Positions 24,939 to 31,575 of a DNA stretch of 40,005 bases are shown piece by piece. Origin of the DNA: CAZDRX01 sp964508225. Lineage in GTDB: Bacteria; Patescibacteriota; Gracilibacteria; Peribacterales; Peribacteraceae. Position 1 is the stretch's first letter; each line of letters begins with the position of its first letter. The notes beneath the pieces were generated by a model that did no database searches, had not been told where the DNA came from, and saw only the letters and a program-made list of their open reading frames with translations. The translations under genes and the position numbers were made by a program. The DNA is taken from assembly GCA_964508225.1 (NCBI GenBank), contig CAZDRX010000012.1:1-40005 (forward strand). The letters are read 5' to 3'.

Positions 24939-25196
24939 ATGCCATCACCCCTTGAGCAGTACTGCTTCTCCATCGATGCCGGCGCGGGCATTCCGTGTGA
25001 TTCGCCTGAGGCAGTACCGGCGCCTCCGCCTCCCCGTACACGTGAGTCAGCGGCGATCCGACAGGATCTTCAGCTTCAGCTTCGTCAGCTTCTTGTGCAG
25101 AAAGTTTCTGCACAGGGTAGGCAGAATCACGGGCCGCGGAATCATTCGAAGAAGCCGCGGAAGGTCACGTGCGGGGCGTACTTCAAGGGCAAGTAG
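24939..25196 (+). CDS. Unknown small protein, 85 aa
   Basis: 85 residues, no family recognised. A Pro-rich stretch (EAVPAPPPPRT) is followed by a helical, Gln/Leu-rich segment (IRQDLQLQLRQLLVQK) and a basic C-terminus ending CGAYFKGK. There is no signal peptide or membrane span. Codon use looks like the neighbouring genes (GC-rich third positions, G/C-ending Lys and Glu codons), and a promoter-like pair sits directly upstream. It lies alone between tRNA-Val and rplU. It could be a chance frame in GC-rich DNA, but base use and upstream signal favour a real gene. Confidence 0.55.
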   Translation: MPSPLEQYCFSIDAGAGIPCDSPEAVPAPPPPRTRESAAIRQDLQLQLRQLLVQKVSAQGRQNHGPRNHSKKPRKVTCGAYFKGK

Positions 25197-25210
25197 GCGT
25201 AAATCCGCTC

Positions 25211-25239
25211 TTGCCATCATCAAAACTGCACGGTAGACT
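25211..25239 (+). promoter_or_regulatory. Promoter of rplU
   Basis: TTGCCA (25211-25216), a 17-base spacer, TAGACT (25234-25239), then 11 bases to the ATG at 25251. Predicted leader about 5 bases. Confidence 0.75.
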
Positions 25240-25250
25240 CCCCGAGCTTT

Positions 25251-25565
25251 ATGTTTGCCATCGTCGACATCGCCGGGTTCCAGGAGAAGGTGGAGAAGGG
25301 TATGAAAATGAAGTCCCAGAGGCTTCAGGCCGCTGTAGGCGAGACGGTGTCCTTCGACAAAGTCTTCCTTGTTTCCGATGGAACGACCACGACGGTAGGA
25401 AAGCCGCTCGTCGTAGGAGCTTCTGTAAAGGCCAAGGTGCTCTCACACGGTCAGGATGACAAGATCATCGTTCGCAAGTTCAAGCGTCGCAAGCGTTTCC
25501 ACAAGACGTACCGCGGTCACCGCCAGCAGTACACGGAGCTCGAGATCCTGTCCGTCGGAAAGTAA
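25251..25565 (+). CDS. rplU: Ribosomal protein L21
   Basis: 104 residues, the usual length. L21 binds 23S rRNA in the 50S subunit. Family features: FAIVDIAGFQEKVEKG at the N-terminus (normally YAVI.tGGKQykV.eG), DKVFLVSDG, VGASVKAKVLSHGQ, and the basic signature KFKRRKRFHKTYRGHRQQYT near the end. The usual partner rpmA (L27) is not downstream. A short terminator hairpin follows directly, so rplU appears to be a single-gene transcript. Confidence 0.95.
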   Translation: MFAIVDIAGFQEKVEKGMKMKSQRLQAAVGETVSFDKVFLVSDGTTTTVGKPLVVGASVKAKVLSHGQDDKIIVRKFKRRKRFHKTYRGHRQQYTELEILSVGK

Positions 25566-25573
25566 GTGACTTC

Positions 25574-25594
25574 AGCATCATAGGATGCTTTTTT
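25574..25594 (+). terminator. Intrinsic terminator of rplU
   Basis: Stem AGCATC (25574-25579) / GATGCT (25584-25589), loop ATAG, and six T bases (25589-25594). It starts 9 bases after the rplU stop. Confidence 0.8.
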
Positions 25595-25598
25595 GGCG

Positions 25599-25604
25599 TA
25601 TCAT
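25599..25604 (+). promoter_or_regulatory. -10 box of the gene at 25611
   Basis: TATCAT, 6 bases before the ATG and just after the rplU terminator. No good -35. Confidence 0.45.
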
Positions 25605-25610
25605 TCCGTT

Positions 25611-25874
25611 ATGCCTGACGATATCGAAACGAGACTTCGCGTCATCGAGGAACGCAACGCCCGCGTGGAGGGCGACAAAGCGTGGGAGGTGAGCCTCGTT
25701 CGCAGATGCACCATTGCTGCTGTCACGTATGCCGTGGCGTTGGCGCTTCTTCTCTCCATGCGCGCGGCCAATCCGTTGCTGAGCGCCGTTATTCCGGCCG
25801 TCGGCTATGTCCTCTCCACGCTGTCGCTCCCGTATCTGAAAGCATGGTGGCTGCGCAGCATGCACAGGCGGTGA
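25611..25874 (+). CDS. Small two-helix membrane protein, CPR type
   Basis: 87 residues. The start at 25611 follows the rplU terminator and a TATCAT box; a further-upstream start would overlap both. The N-terminal amphipathic helix (IETRLRVIEERNARVEGDKA) ends in WE. Two membrane segments follow at about 37-52 (AAVTYAVALALLLSM) and 56-76 (PLLSAVIPAVGYVLSTLSL), and then a basic end (LKAWWLRSMHRR). I have an impression of similar short proteins in other CPR genomes, always unnamed. Function unknown. The stop lies 7 bp from that of the convergent Cys-rich gene. Confidence 0.72.
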   Translation: MPDDIETRLRVIEERNARVEGDKAWEVSLVRRCTIAAVTYAVALALLLSMRAANPLLSAVIPAVGYVLSTLSLPYLKAWWLRSMHRR

Positions 25875-25881
25875 GTGTCTG

Positions 25882-26496
25882 CTACTGACACACGCCGTTC
25901 ACGCAACAACCCCCTCCTCCAGATGAAGATGAGGAGCCGCACAGCGGATTCGTCGGACAGCCCGTGCAGTCGGACGGTGGACCGCAGAGACTCTCACATG
26001 TGGAGCCAGATGGCATCGTGCAGGCTTGACCTGAGTTGCCGCCGGCGGGACCACAGAGCGGATTGCAGCCTCCCGGAGTCAAACATGCGCATGGCGGGTC
26101 CGAGGAAGAAGAAGACGGCGGAGGCGGAGGAGGGCTGGCTGAGGAGGAAGGAAGGAGACAGCTTCCCTGTCCGTCACACACCGTGCCGTTGATACAGTAG
26201 TTCCAGCAGTTATTCGTGCACTCGGAATTCACACCGTTCAGTTCACAGGTGCAATCGATACATGCCGCGGTGTCGGTGCAGTCTCCCGCACCACCGCAGC
26301 TGACGCCGGTGAATGACGCTTTCAGTCTTTGATTCTCCACACCGCCGGAGAAGGACATCATGGTGTAACCGATGAACGCCGCAGTCACGCCAATGGCCAG
26401 TCCTGATGTCCCGGGATGCAGGAGGAAAAATCCGCGCAGCATCTGCCGGACGGGATCGAGAAGCCGCAGGATTGAACTGTGCGGAGTGACGGTCAT
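25882..26496 (-). CDS. Anchored cysteine-rich, Ser/Pro-rich surface protein (copy 2)
   Basis: 204 residues. A short cytoplasmic N-terminus leads to one membrane segment (about 27-50, HPGTSGLAIGVTAAFIGYT) and SFSGG. The rest is extracytoplasmic: a Cys-rich module (CGGAGDCTDTAACIDCTCEL, then CTNNCWNYCINGTVCDGQG), a Ser/Pro linker (SSSASPPPPPPSSSSSD), a second Cys-rich module (CACLTPGGCNPLCGPAGG, then CESLCGPPSDCTGC), another Ser run, and the end GCCVNGVCQ. More than 20 Cys suggest disulfides. It shares layout and the C-terminal CCVxGVC motif with the neighbouring gene upstream. No enzymatic motif. It is probably cotranscribed with that gene (42 bp gap), although a weak TTGCCG/TGAATT pair also lies ahead of its own start. 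Confidence 0.78.
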   Translation of the reverse strand: MTVTPHSSILRLLDPVRQMLRGFFLLHPGTSGLAIGVTAAFIGYTMMSFSGGVENQRLKASFTGVSCGGAGDCTDTAACIDCTCELNGVNSECTNNCWNYCINGTVCDGQGSCLLPSSSASPPPPPPSSSSSDPPCACLTPGGCNPLCGPAGGNSGQACTMPSGSTCESLCGPPSDCTGCPTNPLCGSSSSSGGGGCCVNGVCQ

Positions 26497-26538
26497 GCTG
26501 CGGGAATTCAGAGGGAGCGTAGTTCTCCGGCAATTCTA

Positions 26539-27165
26539 TCAGCTCGCCGTGCAAACGCCACTGACACAACAGCCTTGATCAGAGCTCGACGATGAAGACG
26601 GTGGCGGGGCGGAGGAAGAGAATGAGGAGGAAGACATGGCGACGCACGTGCCGGTATTCGGAGGATTCGGTACTGCAAAAGGCTCACAAAAATATCCTGC
26701 CGGACAGACGACCGATAGCGGCACAAGATAGCATCCGCCTCCGGAGGTGTAGGGCAACTTGCAGGACGGGACCATCGCCCCGCACGCCCCTCCGGCTGTG
26801 GATACGGGCATGTTGTTGCCGTTGGGATCGCAGTACGCGAGTGATGCGTAGGCGCCCTCTTCGCACGGATTCGGCAGCCCCGGAGTGCTGATGGGTGGGC
26901 AGCCGCCGCCGCAGGTGGAATCAGGGTAGGTCGTCCCTGTCTGTCCAATAGTTCCAAGCACGCACACGCCGGCAGAACAGAAATACACAGGTGCGGGCGG
27001 AGGTGGCATCGGTGTTATTGCGGCAACCGTCGGGGCCTGCGCTGTGAATCTTTGTCCTCCTCCGCCTCCGGACACCGCAAACATCGTGGCTCCGATCAGG
27101 AGACCGATCATGATGCCGGAAAACGTCCCTATTCCTCTCCCGTACAGTAATGTCTCGAAAGTCAT
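26539..27165 (-). CDS. Anchored cysteine-rich, Ser/Pro-rich surface protein (copy 1)
   Basis: 208 residues from the ATG at 27165, which is placed 7 bases after a TATGAT box; two earlier in-frame starts lie upstream of or within that box. One membrane segment (about 9-33, RGIGTFSGIMIGLLIGATMF) is followed by SGGGGG and a Pro-rich stalk (TPMPPPPAP). A Cys-rich outer domain follows (FCSAGVCVLGTIGQ; CGGGCPPISTPGLPNPCEEG; CYLVPLSVVCPAGYFCEP), then a Ser/Pro linker and the end GCCVSGVCTAS. It is paralogous in layout to the downstream gene. No known domain is clear to me. Its promoter overlaps the 3' end of tgt. Confidence 0.78.
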   Translation of the reverse strand: MTFETLLYGRGIGTFSGIMIGLLIGATMFAVSGGGGGQRFTAQAPTVAAITPMPPPPAPVYFCSAGVCVLGTIGQTGTTYPDSTCGGGCPPISTPGLPNPCEEGAYASLAYCDPNGNNMPVSTAGGACGAMVPSCKLPYTSGGGCYLVPLSVVCPAGYFCEPFAVPNPPNTGTCVAMSSSSFSSSAPPPSSSSSSDQGCCVSGVCTAS

Positions 27166-27172
27166 ACTATTG

Positions 27173-27201
27173 ATCATAGCTTCACGTCTTTGTGTTCTCA
27201 A
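27173..27201 (-). promoter_or_regulatory. Promoter of the Cys-rich pair
   Basis: TTGAGA (27196-27201), a 17-base spacer, TATGAT (27173-27178), then 7 bases to the ATG at 27165. The -35 is inside the end of tgt. Confidence 0.75.
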
Positions 27202-28255
27202 TCTCGCGTCGCACGGACCGGATGGTCTCGATCGTCACGGCCATATTCTGCAGACAGGCGAGCGTCTCGCCATATCGCTCGCCGAGGCGCATCAGGTGAT
27301 GGAGGTAACTGAGGAGGTGCGTTCGGCTGGTGGGAGCCGGAGACTTGCGGTCGATCACTCGGTGCTTCGTCTTGAATTCACGCCGCTGGATCCGGAGCTT
27401 GCTGCCATCGCTCATCCAGAGATTGCCGTGGCGCGCCTCGCGCATCGGTGAGACACAGTCGAACATATCGATGCCTTTGGCGATCGCAGCCTTCAGCTGG
27501 TGGCGTTCGCCGACTCCCATGAGGTAACGCGGCTTGTCTGCGGGCAGGATCGGGCAGACGTAATCGAGCACCTTCATCATCTCCTGCTCTGTTTCGCCGA
27601 CAGCGAGGCCACCGATGGCGTATCCGTCGAACCCGATCGCGATGAGCTCCTTCGCACATTTCTGACGCAGATCCTTCTCGAGCCCTCCCTGCACGATGCC
27701 GAAGAGCAGGGGAGACTTCTTCCCTTTCCTGAGACGGTCGTGCTCTTTGCGGCATACGGCTGCCCACCGGAGCGTGCGTTCCACGGCGGCGATCTGCTCC
27801 GCGCGTGCAGCGGTGGACGGCGGACACTGGTCGAAGCACATGATGATGTCGGCGCCGAGTTTGTGCTGGATCCGCATCGCTTCCTTGGGTCCGATGAAGT
27901 GGAGGGCGCCACTGCGGTGATCACGGAATTCCACGCCTGCATCCGTGATCGTGCGGATGGCTTCCAGTGAGAACACCTGGAATCCCCCCGAGTCCGTGAG
28001 GATCGGCTTCTTCCAGCTCGTGAACGTGTGGAGTCCTCCGGCCTTCTTCACAATGTCTTCCCCCGGCGAGAGGTGCAGGTGGTAGGTATTGCTCAGCATG
28101 ATCTCCGCACCGAGCACGTTCAGATCATCGAAGGTGATGCCTTTCATCGCGCCTGCGGTGGCCACGGGCATGAAGACCGGAGTCATGACGGTGCCATGCG
28201 GGGTGCGGATGACACCCGCACGTCCTTTGCCCGTGATTTTCTTCAGCGTGAACAC
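27182..28255 (-). CDS. tgt: tRNA-guanine transglycosylase, zinc site lost
   Basis: 357 residues from a GTG at 28255. This start gives the normal family N-terminus (VFTLKKITGKGRAGVIRTPH) and lies 6 bases after a CATAAT box; an ATG at 28330 would add 25 residues unlike the family. Tgt swaps guanine-34 for preQ1 in tRNAs with GUN anticodons. Catalytic parts are intact: DSGGFQVFSL, the CFDQCPP aspartate, GGLAVGE, and the nucleophile in GIDMFDCVSPMREAR. The C-terminal zinc site of bacterial Tgt (CxCxxC plus a later His) is absent: the Cys positions read Ser, Ala and Ser in SPAPTSRTHLL, and the His in the usual THN reads Gln in CLQN. It pairs functionally with the queuosine genes at 37-39.5 kb. Confidence 0.9.
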   Translation of the reverse strand: MFTLKKITGKGRAGVIRTPHGTVMTPVFMPVATAGAMKGITFDDLNVLGAEIMLSNTYHLHLSPGEDIVKKAGGLHTFTSWKKPILTDSGGFQVFSLEAIRTITDAGVEFRDHRSGALHFIGPKEAMRIQHKLGADIIMCFDQCPPSTAARAEQIAAVERTLRWAAVCRKEHDRLRKGKKSPLLFGIVQGGLEKDLRQKCAKELIAIGFDGYAIGGLAVGETEQEMMKVLDYVCPILPADKPRYLMGVGERHQLKAAIAKGIDMFDCVSPMREARHGNLWMSDGSKLRIQRREFKTKHRVIDRKSPAPTSRTHLLSYLHHLMRLGERYGETLACLQNMAVTIETIRSVRREIENTKT

Positions 28256-28261
28256 CGCAGC

Positions 28262-28290
28262 ATTATGCTGAAAATTCGCTGACAGCGAAA
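28262..28290 (-). promoter_or_regulatory. Possible promoter of tgt
   Basis: TTTCGC (28285-28290), a 17-base spacer, CATAAT (28262-28267), then 6 bases to the GTG at 28255. It supports the shorter Tgt start. Confidence 0.5.
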
Positions 28291-28343
28291 CCTGAGATTG
28301 TTCTTGCCGCAGGGAGGTTTTGTCTTCCATTCACTTTCCCGCG

Positions 28344-28352
28344 TGCGATAAT
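28344..28352 (+). promoter_or_regulatory. Extended -10 of the DoxX-like pair
   Basis: TGC plus GATAAT (28347-28352). The ATG is 32 bases further on, with a pyrimidine-rich leader (CTTCCACCCTCCCT) and no Shine-Dalgarno sequence. No strong -35. Confidence 0.5.
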
Positions 28353-28384
28353 GGCGGCAACTTTATTTCTCTTCCACCCTCCCT

Positions 28385-28849
28385 ATGAGTTGTTCCTCCG
28401 GTTGCGGAAACGCAGGTTGTCCCTGCAAGTTTGCCCCGTGGCTTCCGCGCATCGCCTTCGGCCTCGTCTTCATCGCCTTCGGCGTCAATCACTACCGTCA
28501 CCTGAATGACTTCGTCGGCATGTCCAAGAGTGCGTTCCCGTCCGTCGCCATGCTCGCCGGTCTCGCCGGTGTCCTCAGCTACATCGTCCCCGCACTCATG
28601 ATCGTCGGTGGTGTCCTCTTCGCTGCAAGGAAGCTCTGCTGCATCGCCAAGACCTGTATCCTCGCTGCTCTCTCCGGCATCATCGGCTGGGCTTCCCTCG
28701 CGGTGCTCGTCGGCGACGGTAACATCGGCGGCGCCATGATGCCCCTCATCCAGAACGCTGCGATCATGATGCTCCTCTTCTTCGCCGTGAAGAAAATCGG
28801 TTGCTGCTCCTCAGCCGCTCCGGCTGCAGGCGGTTCCTGCTGCAAGTAA
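28385..28849 (+). CDS. DoxX-like membrane protein with Cys-rich ends
   Basis: 154 residues. Four membrane segments in the DoxX pattern: about 19-36 (LPRIAFGLVFIAFGVNHYR), 52-78, 87-107 and 117-135. DoxX-type proteins are small quinol/redox-linked or structural membrane proteins, but most are uncharacterised. Both termini are unusual: MSCSSGCGNAGCPC at the start and KKIGCCSSAAPAAGGSCCK at the end, with two more Cys in a loop (RKLCCIAKTC). The clustered Cys could bind metal or form disulfides (inference). It lies 18 bp ahead of a paralogous gene that lacks the Cys clusters. It is divergent from tgt. Confidence 0.78.
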   Translation: MSCSSGCGNAGCPCKFAPWLPRIAFGLVFIAFGVNHYRHLNDFVGMSKSAFPSVAMLAGLAGVLSYIVPALMIVGGVLFAARKLCCIAKTCILAALSGIIGWASLAVLVGDGNIGGAMMPLIQNAAIMMLLFFAVKKIGCCSSAAPAAGGSCCK

Positions 28850-28867
28850 TTTCCGCACTCTGATCCC

Positions 28868-29296
28868 ATGAACTGGAAGTCCGTATCACAGAATTCCAAC
28901 CTGATTCTCCGGGTGTCGATCGGCCTCACGATGGTGCTGATCGGCATCTCGGCGTATCGGGACTTCGCCCCGTTCACGGCGAACGTCACCGACGGCCTCG
29001 GCGTCTTCTCGGCGTTCGGTGCCGTCTGGGCGTTCCTTCTTCCTGCCCTCCTCATCTTCGGAGGCGGATTCCTCGCCATCGGACGGTACCAGTACATCGC
29101 CGCGATCACGGGCGGTATCGGTCTCGGATCGGTACCGATCGGTCTCATCCTGAAGAACATCATGAGCGGATCGCCGCTCCCGGACATGATGGGAGCTGCC
29201 TACCCGACGATCGTCTGGATGATCGCGTTCTACCTCGCGCTGAACACGTTTCCGGAGGTAGAGCCGCCCGAGCCTGAAGCCGAAGACAACGACTGA
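28868..29296 (+). CDS. DoxX-like membrane protein, second copy
   Basis: 142 residues, with four membrane segments (about 13-30, 43-68, 74-95 and 111-127) and an acidic tail (EVEPPEPEAEDND). The first helix (LILRVSIGLTMVLIGISAYR) aligns with that of the upstream gene (LPRIAFGLVFIAFGVNHYR), so the two are paralogues. It has no Cys clusters. It shares the upstream transcript (18 bp gap) and ends at a strong terminator hairpin. The acidic end contrasts with the Cys/Lys-rich end of its partner; the two might form a heteromer (inference). Confidence 0.75.
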   Translation: MNWKSVSQNSNLILRVSIGLTMVLIGISAYRDFAPFTANVTDGLGVFSAFGAVWAFLLPALLIFGGGFLAIGRYQYIAAITGGIGLGSVPIGLILKNIMSGSPLPDMMGAAYPTIVWMIAFYLALNTFPEVEPPEPEAEDND

Positions 29297-29313
29297 TCTC
29301 CGACGAAATAAAT

Positions 29314-29342
29314 AAAGAGCGGGCTACGAGAGCCCGCTCTTT
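29314..29342. terminator. Bidirectional terminator between the DoxX-like pair and clpP
   Basis: 12-bp stem AAAGAGCGGGCT (29314-29325) / AGCCCGCTCTTT (29331-29342), loop ACGAG. A-rich on the left and T-rich on the right, so it can serve both converging transcripts. Confidence 0.88.
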
Positions 29343-29363
29343 CAGGTTCGGTGGAAAGGTCGC

Positions 29364-30020
29364 TTACTTCGTCGTCACGGGCTGACGCGAGATGATCTTG
29401 TCGATGAGACCGTACTCAAGCGCCTCGTTGGCCGAGAGGTACTTGTCACGCTCCGTGTCCTCTTTCACCTTCGTCACCTTCTGGCCGGAGTGCTGCGCGA
29501 TGAGGTTATTGAGGAGGTTCTTCGTCTTGATGATGTGTTCCGCGTGGATGGCGATATCGGTTGCCTGACCCTCCGTGCCGCCGAGCGGCTGGTGGATCAT
29601 GATCTCGGAGTGGGGGAGCGCGAAGCGCTTGCCCTTGGCACCGGACATGAGAATGATCGCGCCTCCCGAGGCGGCCATGCCGAGACAGACCGTGGAGACG
29701 TCCGGAGCGATGAGCTGCATCGTGTCGTACATCGCCATCGTGGAGGTCACCTGTCCGCCCGGAGAGTTCACGTAGAAGATGACGTCTTTCTTCGCGTCCT
29801 GCTTCTCGAGGAAGAGGAGCTGCGCGATGACGGAGTTCGCGACGTCGTCGTTGATCTGCGTGCCGAGGAAGACGATGCGCTCTTCGAGGAGGCGGGAGTA
29901 GATGTCGTAGACGCGCTCACCGAACTGCGTCTTCTCGATGACGGTGGGGATGAGCGTGTTCTGCGGGGTGATATGGCCGCGGGAGATACCTTTGGCGACA
30001 GACTGGATGAGCGGATGCAT
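29364..30020 (-). CDS. clpP: ATP-dependent Clp protease proteolytic subunit
   Basis: 218 residues from the ATG at 30020 (MHPLIQSVAKG). A longer in-frame start at 30092 would begin before the TATAAT box, so it is rejected. ClpP is the barrel-shaped serine protease driven by ClpX or ClpA/C. Marks: IVFLGTQINDDVANSVIAQL, FYVNSPGGQVTSTMAMYDTM, catalytic Ser in GMAASGGAII, catalytic His in HSEIMIHQPLGG, and the Asp-containing stretch DTERDKYLSANEALEYGLID. The usual MSMG near the Ser reads ASGG. The N-terminal extension before the core (about 20 residues) is slightly long. No clp ATPase gene is adjacent. Confidence 0.94.
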   Translation of the reverse strand: MHPLIQSVAKGISRGHITPQNTLIPTVIEKTQFGERVYDIYSRLLEERIVFLGTQINDDVANSVIAQLLFLEKQDAKKDVIFYVNSPGGQVTSTMAMYDTMQLIAPDVSTVCLGMAASGGAIILMSGAKGKRFALPHSEIMIHQPLGGTEGQATDIAIHAEHIIKTKNLLNNLIAQHSGQKVTKVKEDTERDKYLSANEALEYGLIDKIISRQPVTTK

Positions 30021-30074
30021 AACGTGTGGGGAATGGACGGAAATGAATGGTATGAGTTCTGTGTGTTCATGTCT

Positions 30075-30080
30075 ATTATA
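30075..30080 (-). promoter_or_regulatory. -10 box of clpP
   Basis: Perfect TATAAT on the minus strand, 54 bases before the clpP ATG. No clear -35. The leader of about 48 bases is longer than elsewhere in the window and shows no obvious Shine-Dalgarno sequence. Confidence 0.6.
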
Positions 30081-30125
30081 GCGCAGAACCAAGCCCTTCC
30101 GGCAGTGTTCAACTCGTCCAATCTA

Positions 30126-30154
30126 TTGTTCAATTTCTGAAAGAACAGTATTCT
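30126..30154 (+). promoter_or_regulatory. Promoter of miaA
   Basis: TTGTTC (30126-30131), a 17-base spacer, TATTCT (30149-30154), then 7 bases to the ATG at 30162. The -35 overlaps TTGTTCAA, the same core as the boxes at 6330 and 6421. Confidence 0.7.
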
Positions 30155-30161
30155 TGTCATC

Positions 30162-31112
30162 ATGCCTGATTCTGAGACAGAAGCGGCTTCCTTGCCCTCT
30201 ACCCTGCGGGATTTCCTTGGAGCTTCGCCCGCGAGGCCGCTCATTGCCGTCGTGGGACCTACGGGGAGCGGGAAGACGGATTTCTCCATCCGGCTGGCGA
30301 AGGGGATCGCCGCGATCGGCTTCACGGCGGAAGTCGTGAATGCGGACTCACGTCAGTTCTACCGGAATCTCGATATCGGCACCGCGAAGATCACGGAAGC
30401 GGAGATGAAGGGAGTGCCGCACCATCTGCTCTCGGTGCTGGATCCGAAGGAGGATTGTTCCATCGCGTGGTTCCAGAAGCGGGCGGGAGAGGTGATTTCC
30501 GAGATCCACGCGCGCGGTCACATCCCGATGGTCGTGGGTGGATCCATGCTGTACGTCTCCGCGCTCATTGATGGGTATGAGCCGATCTCCCCTGCAGATC
30601 CCGCGACCCGTCAGCGTCTCTCCGATGAGTACGATGCGGATCATGGCGTCACGCTCATGCAGAAGCTGCAGGAGATCGATCCGGAGTCCGCCAAGGGCAT
30701 CCCGCGTGAGAACAAGGTCTACCTCGTGCGCGCGCTCGAGATCTGGGAGACCACAGGCAAACCGAAGTCCGCACAGATGAAGAAGGGGACGAGCCCCTAT
30801 GATCTCCTCATCTTCGGCATGGACATCGATGCGGAAGTCCTCAAGAAGCGCGTGAGCGACCGCACGGAGGCGATGATTCAGGGCGGATGGATCGAGGAGG
30901 TGAAGATTCTCCGCGAGCTCGGATACGGTCACGATGATCCGGCGATGGAGAGCCACGGGTACCGCGAGATTCTTGCGGCACTCGAGCGCGGTGACATCGA
31001 TGCCGCCAAGCTCGCCAAAGACATCTCGACCAAGACGCGGCAGTACGCCAAGAGGAGCCTCACGTGGTGGCGACGGGATCCGCGTATTCACTGGATCAAT
31101 CCGCTTGCCTGA
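30162..31112 (+). CDS. miaA: tRNA dimethylallyltransferase
   Basis: 316 residues, typical. MiaA adds a dimethylallyl group to N6 of adenosine-37 in tRNAs that read codons beginning with U. Motifs: P-loop GPTGSGKTDFSIRLAK (about residues 31-46), NADSRQFYRNLDIGTAK (about 60-76), PHHLLSVLDP, VVGGSMLYVSALIDGYEP, RENKVYLVRALEIWETTGKP, and the C-terminal TKTRQYAKRSLTWWRRDPRI. It has its own promoter close to the start codon. Convergent with the next gene, with stops 6 bp apart. The partner miaB is not in the window. Confidence 0.95.
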   Translation: MPDSETEAASLPSTLRDFLGASPARPLIAVVGPTGSGKTDFSIRLAKGIAAIGFTAEVVNADSRQFYRNLDIGTAKITEAEMKGVPHHLLSVLDPKEDCSIAWFQKRAGEVISEIHARGHIPMVVGGSMLYVSALIDGYEPISPADPATRQRLSDEYDADHGVTLMQKLQEIDPESAKGIPRENKVYLVRALEIWETTGKPKSAQMKKGTSPYDLLIFGMDIDAEVLKKRVSDRTEAMIQGGWIEEVKILRELGYGHDDPAMESHGYREILAALERGDIDAAKLAKDISTKTRQYAKRSLTWWRRDPRIHWINPLA

Positions 31113-31117
31113 GACGG

Positions 31118-31504
31118 CTAGAATTTGAAGACGTCCGCGTGGACTTCGAGGCGCTCTTTCATTTCCCAGAGCTGCTCGATCATCTGTGCAAGCTGCGGGC
31201 AGGCATCGGGTGTCTGCTTCGAGCGGTAGAAGGCAACGATGTGTCCGAGGAGAATGGCGACGTTCACCATGCTCATGTCCGTCTTCGTCTTCCACTCGGG
31301 TTCGAGCGCGTCGTAGACTGCCTTGTTCAGGAAACTCTCAGGCTGCGACACATTGATCTCGCCGCTCTCGAGAAGCTTCGAGACCTTCTCGGCAAATTGC
31401 TTGTGTTCGTCGCTCATGTCGCCCGTCATCGGGGCACCGGCCTTCACCTGTGCGGAGAGGCTCAGGTCTGCCGTATTTGCCATGGCTGTTGCGAAGTCTG
31501 CCAT
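31118..31504 (-). CDS. Unknown small soluble protein
   Basis: 128 residues from the ATG at 31504; the frame extends further upstream but only through the promoter region shared with recG. It is mostly helical, with a degenerate N-terminus (MADFATAMANTADLSLSAQV), a charged middle (SDEHKQFAEKVSKLLESGE) and a C-terminal helix (CPQLAQMIEQLWEMKERLEV). No membrane span. GGAGGG lies one base before the ATG, too close to be a normal ribosome binding site, while an extended -10 lies 7 bases upstream. Divergent from recG. No family recognised. Confidence 0.7.
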   Translation of the reverse strand: MADFATAMANTADLSLSAQVKAGAPMTGDMSDEHKQFAEKVSKLLESGEINVSQPESFLNKAVYDALEPEWKTKTDMSMVNVAILLGHIVAFYRSKQTPDACPQLAQMIEQLWEMKERLEVHADVFKF

Positions 31505-31511
31505 ACCCTCC

Positions 31512-31520
31512 AGTATACCA
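31512..31520 (-). promoter_or_regulatory. Extended -10 of the gene ending at 31118
   Basis: TGG plus TATACT on the minus strand (TATACT at 31512-31517), 7 bases before the ATG at 31504. Confidence 0.6.
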
Positions 31521-31560
31521 TTTTTGAGGCAGGAAATCGATGCGATTGCGCTCTCCGGTG

Positions 31561-31566
31561 TACAAT
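31561..31566 (+). promoter_or_regulatory. -10 box of recG
   Basis: TACAAT, 9 bases before the ATG at 31576. It lies inside the longer open frame, which argues against the upstream start at 31540. Confidence 0.6.
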
Positions 31567-31575
31567 CCAGACCGT

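Noticed and set aside
25875..25895. GTGTC/GACAC hairpin between convergent genes at 25.88 kb
   Set aside because: Five pairs without a T tract; could be chance.
28256..28330. Longer Tgt start (ATG at 28330)
   Set aside because: The 25 extra residues are not found in Tgt proteins and the GTG at 28255 gives the family N-terminus right after a -10-like box. Not fully excluded.
31540..31575. Longer RecG start at 31540
   Set aside because: The extra 12 residues are unlike the family and the frame passes through the TACAAT box that lies 9 bases before the ATG at 31576.
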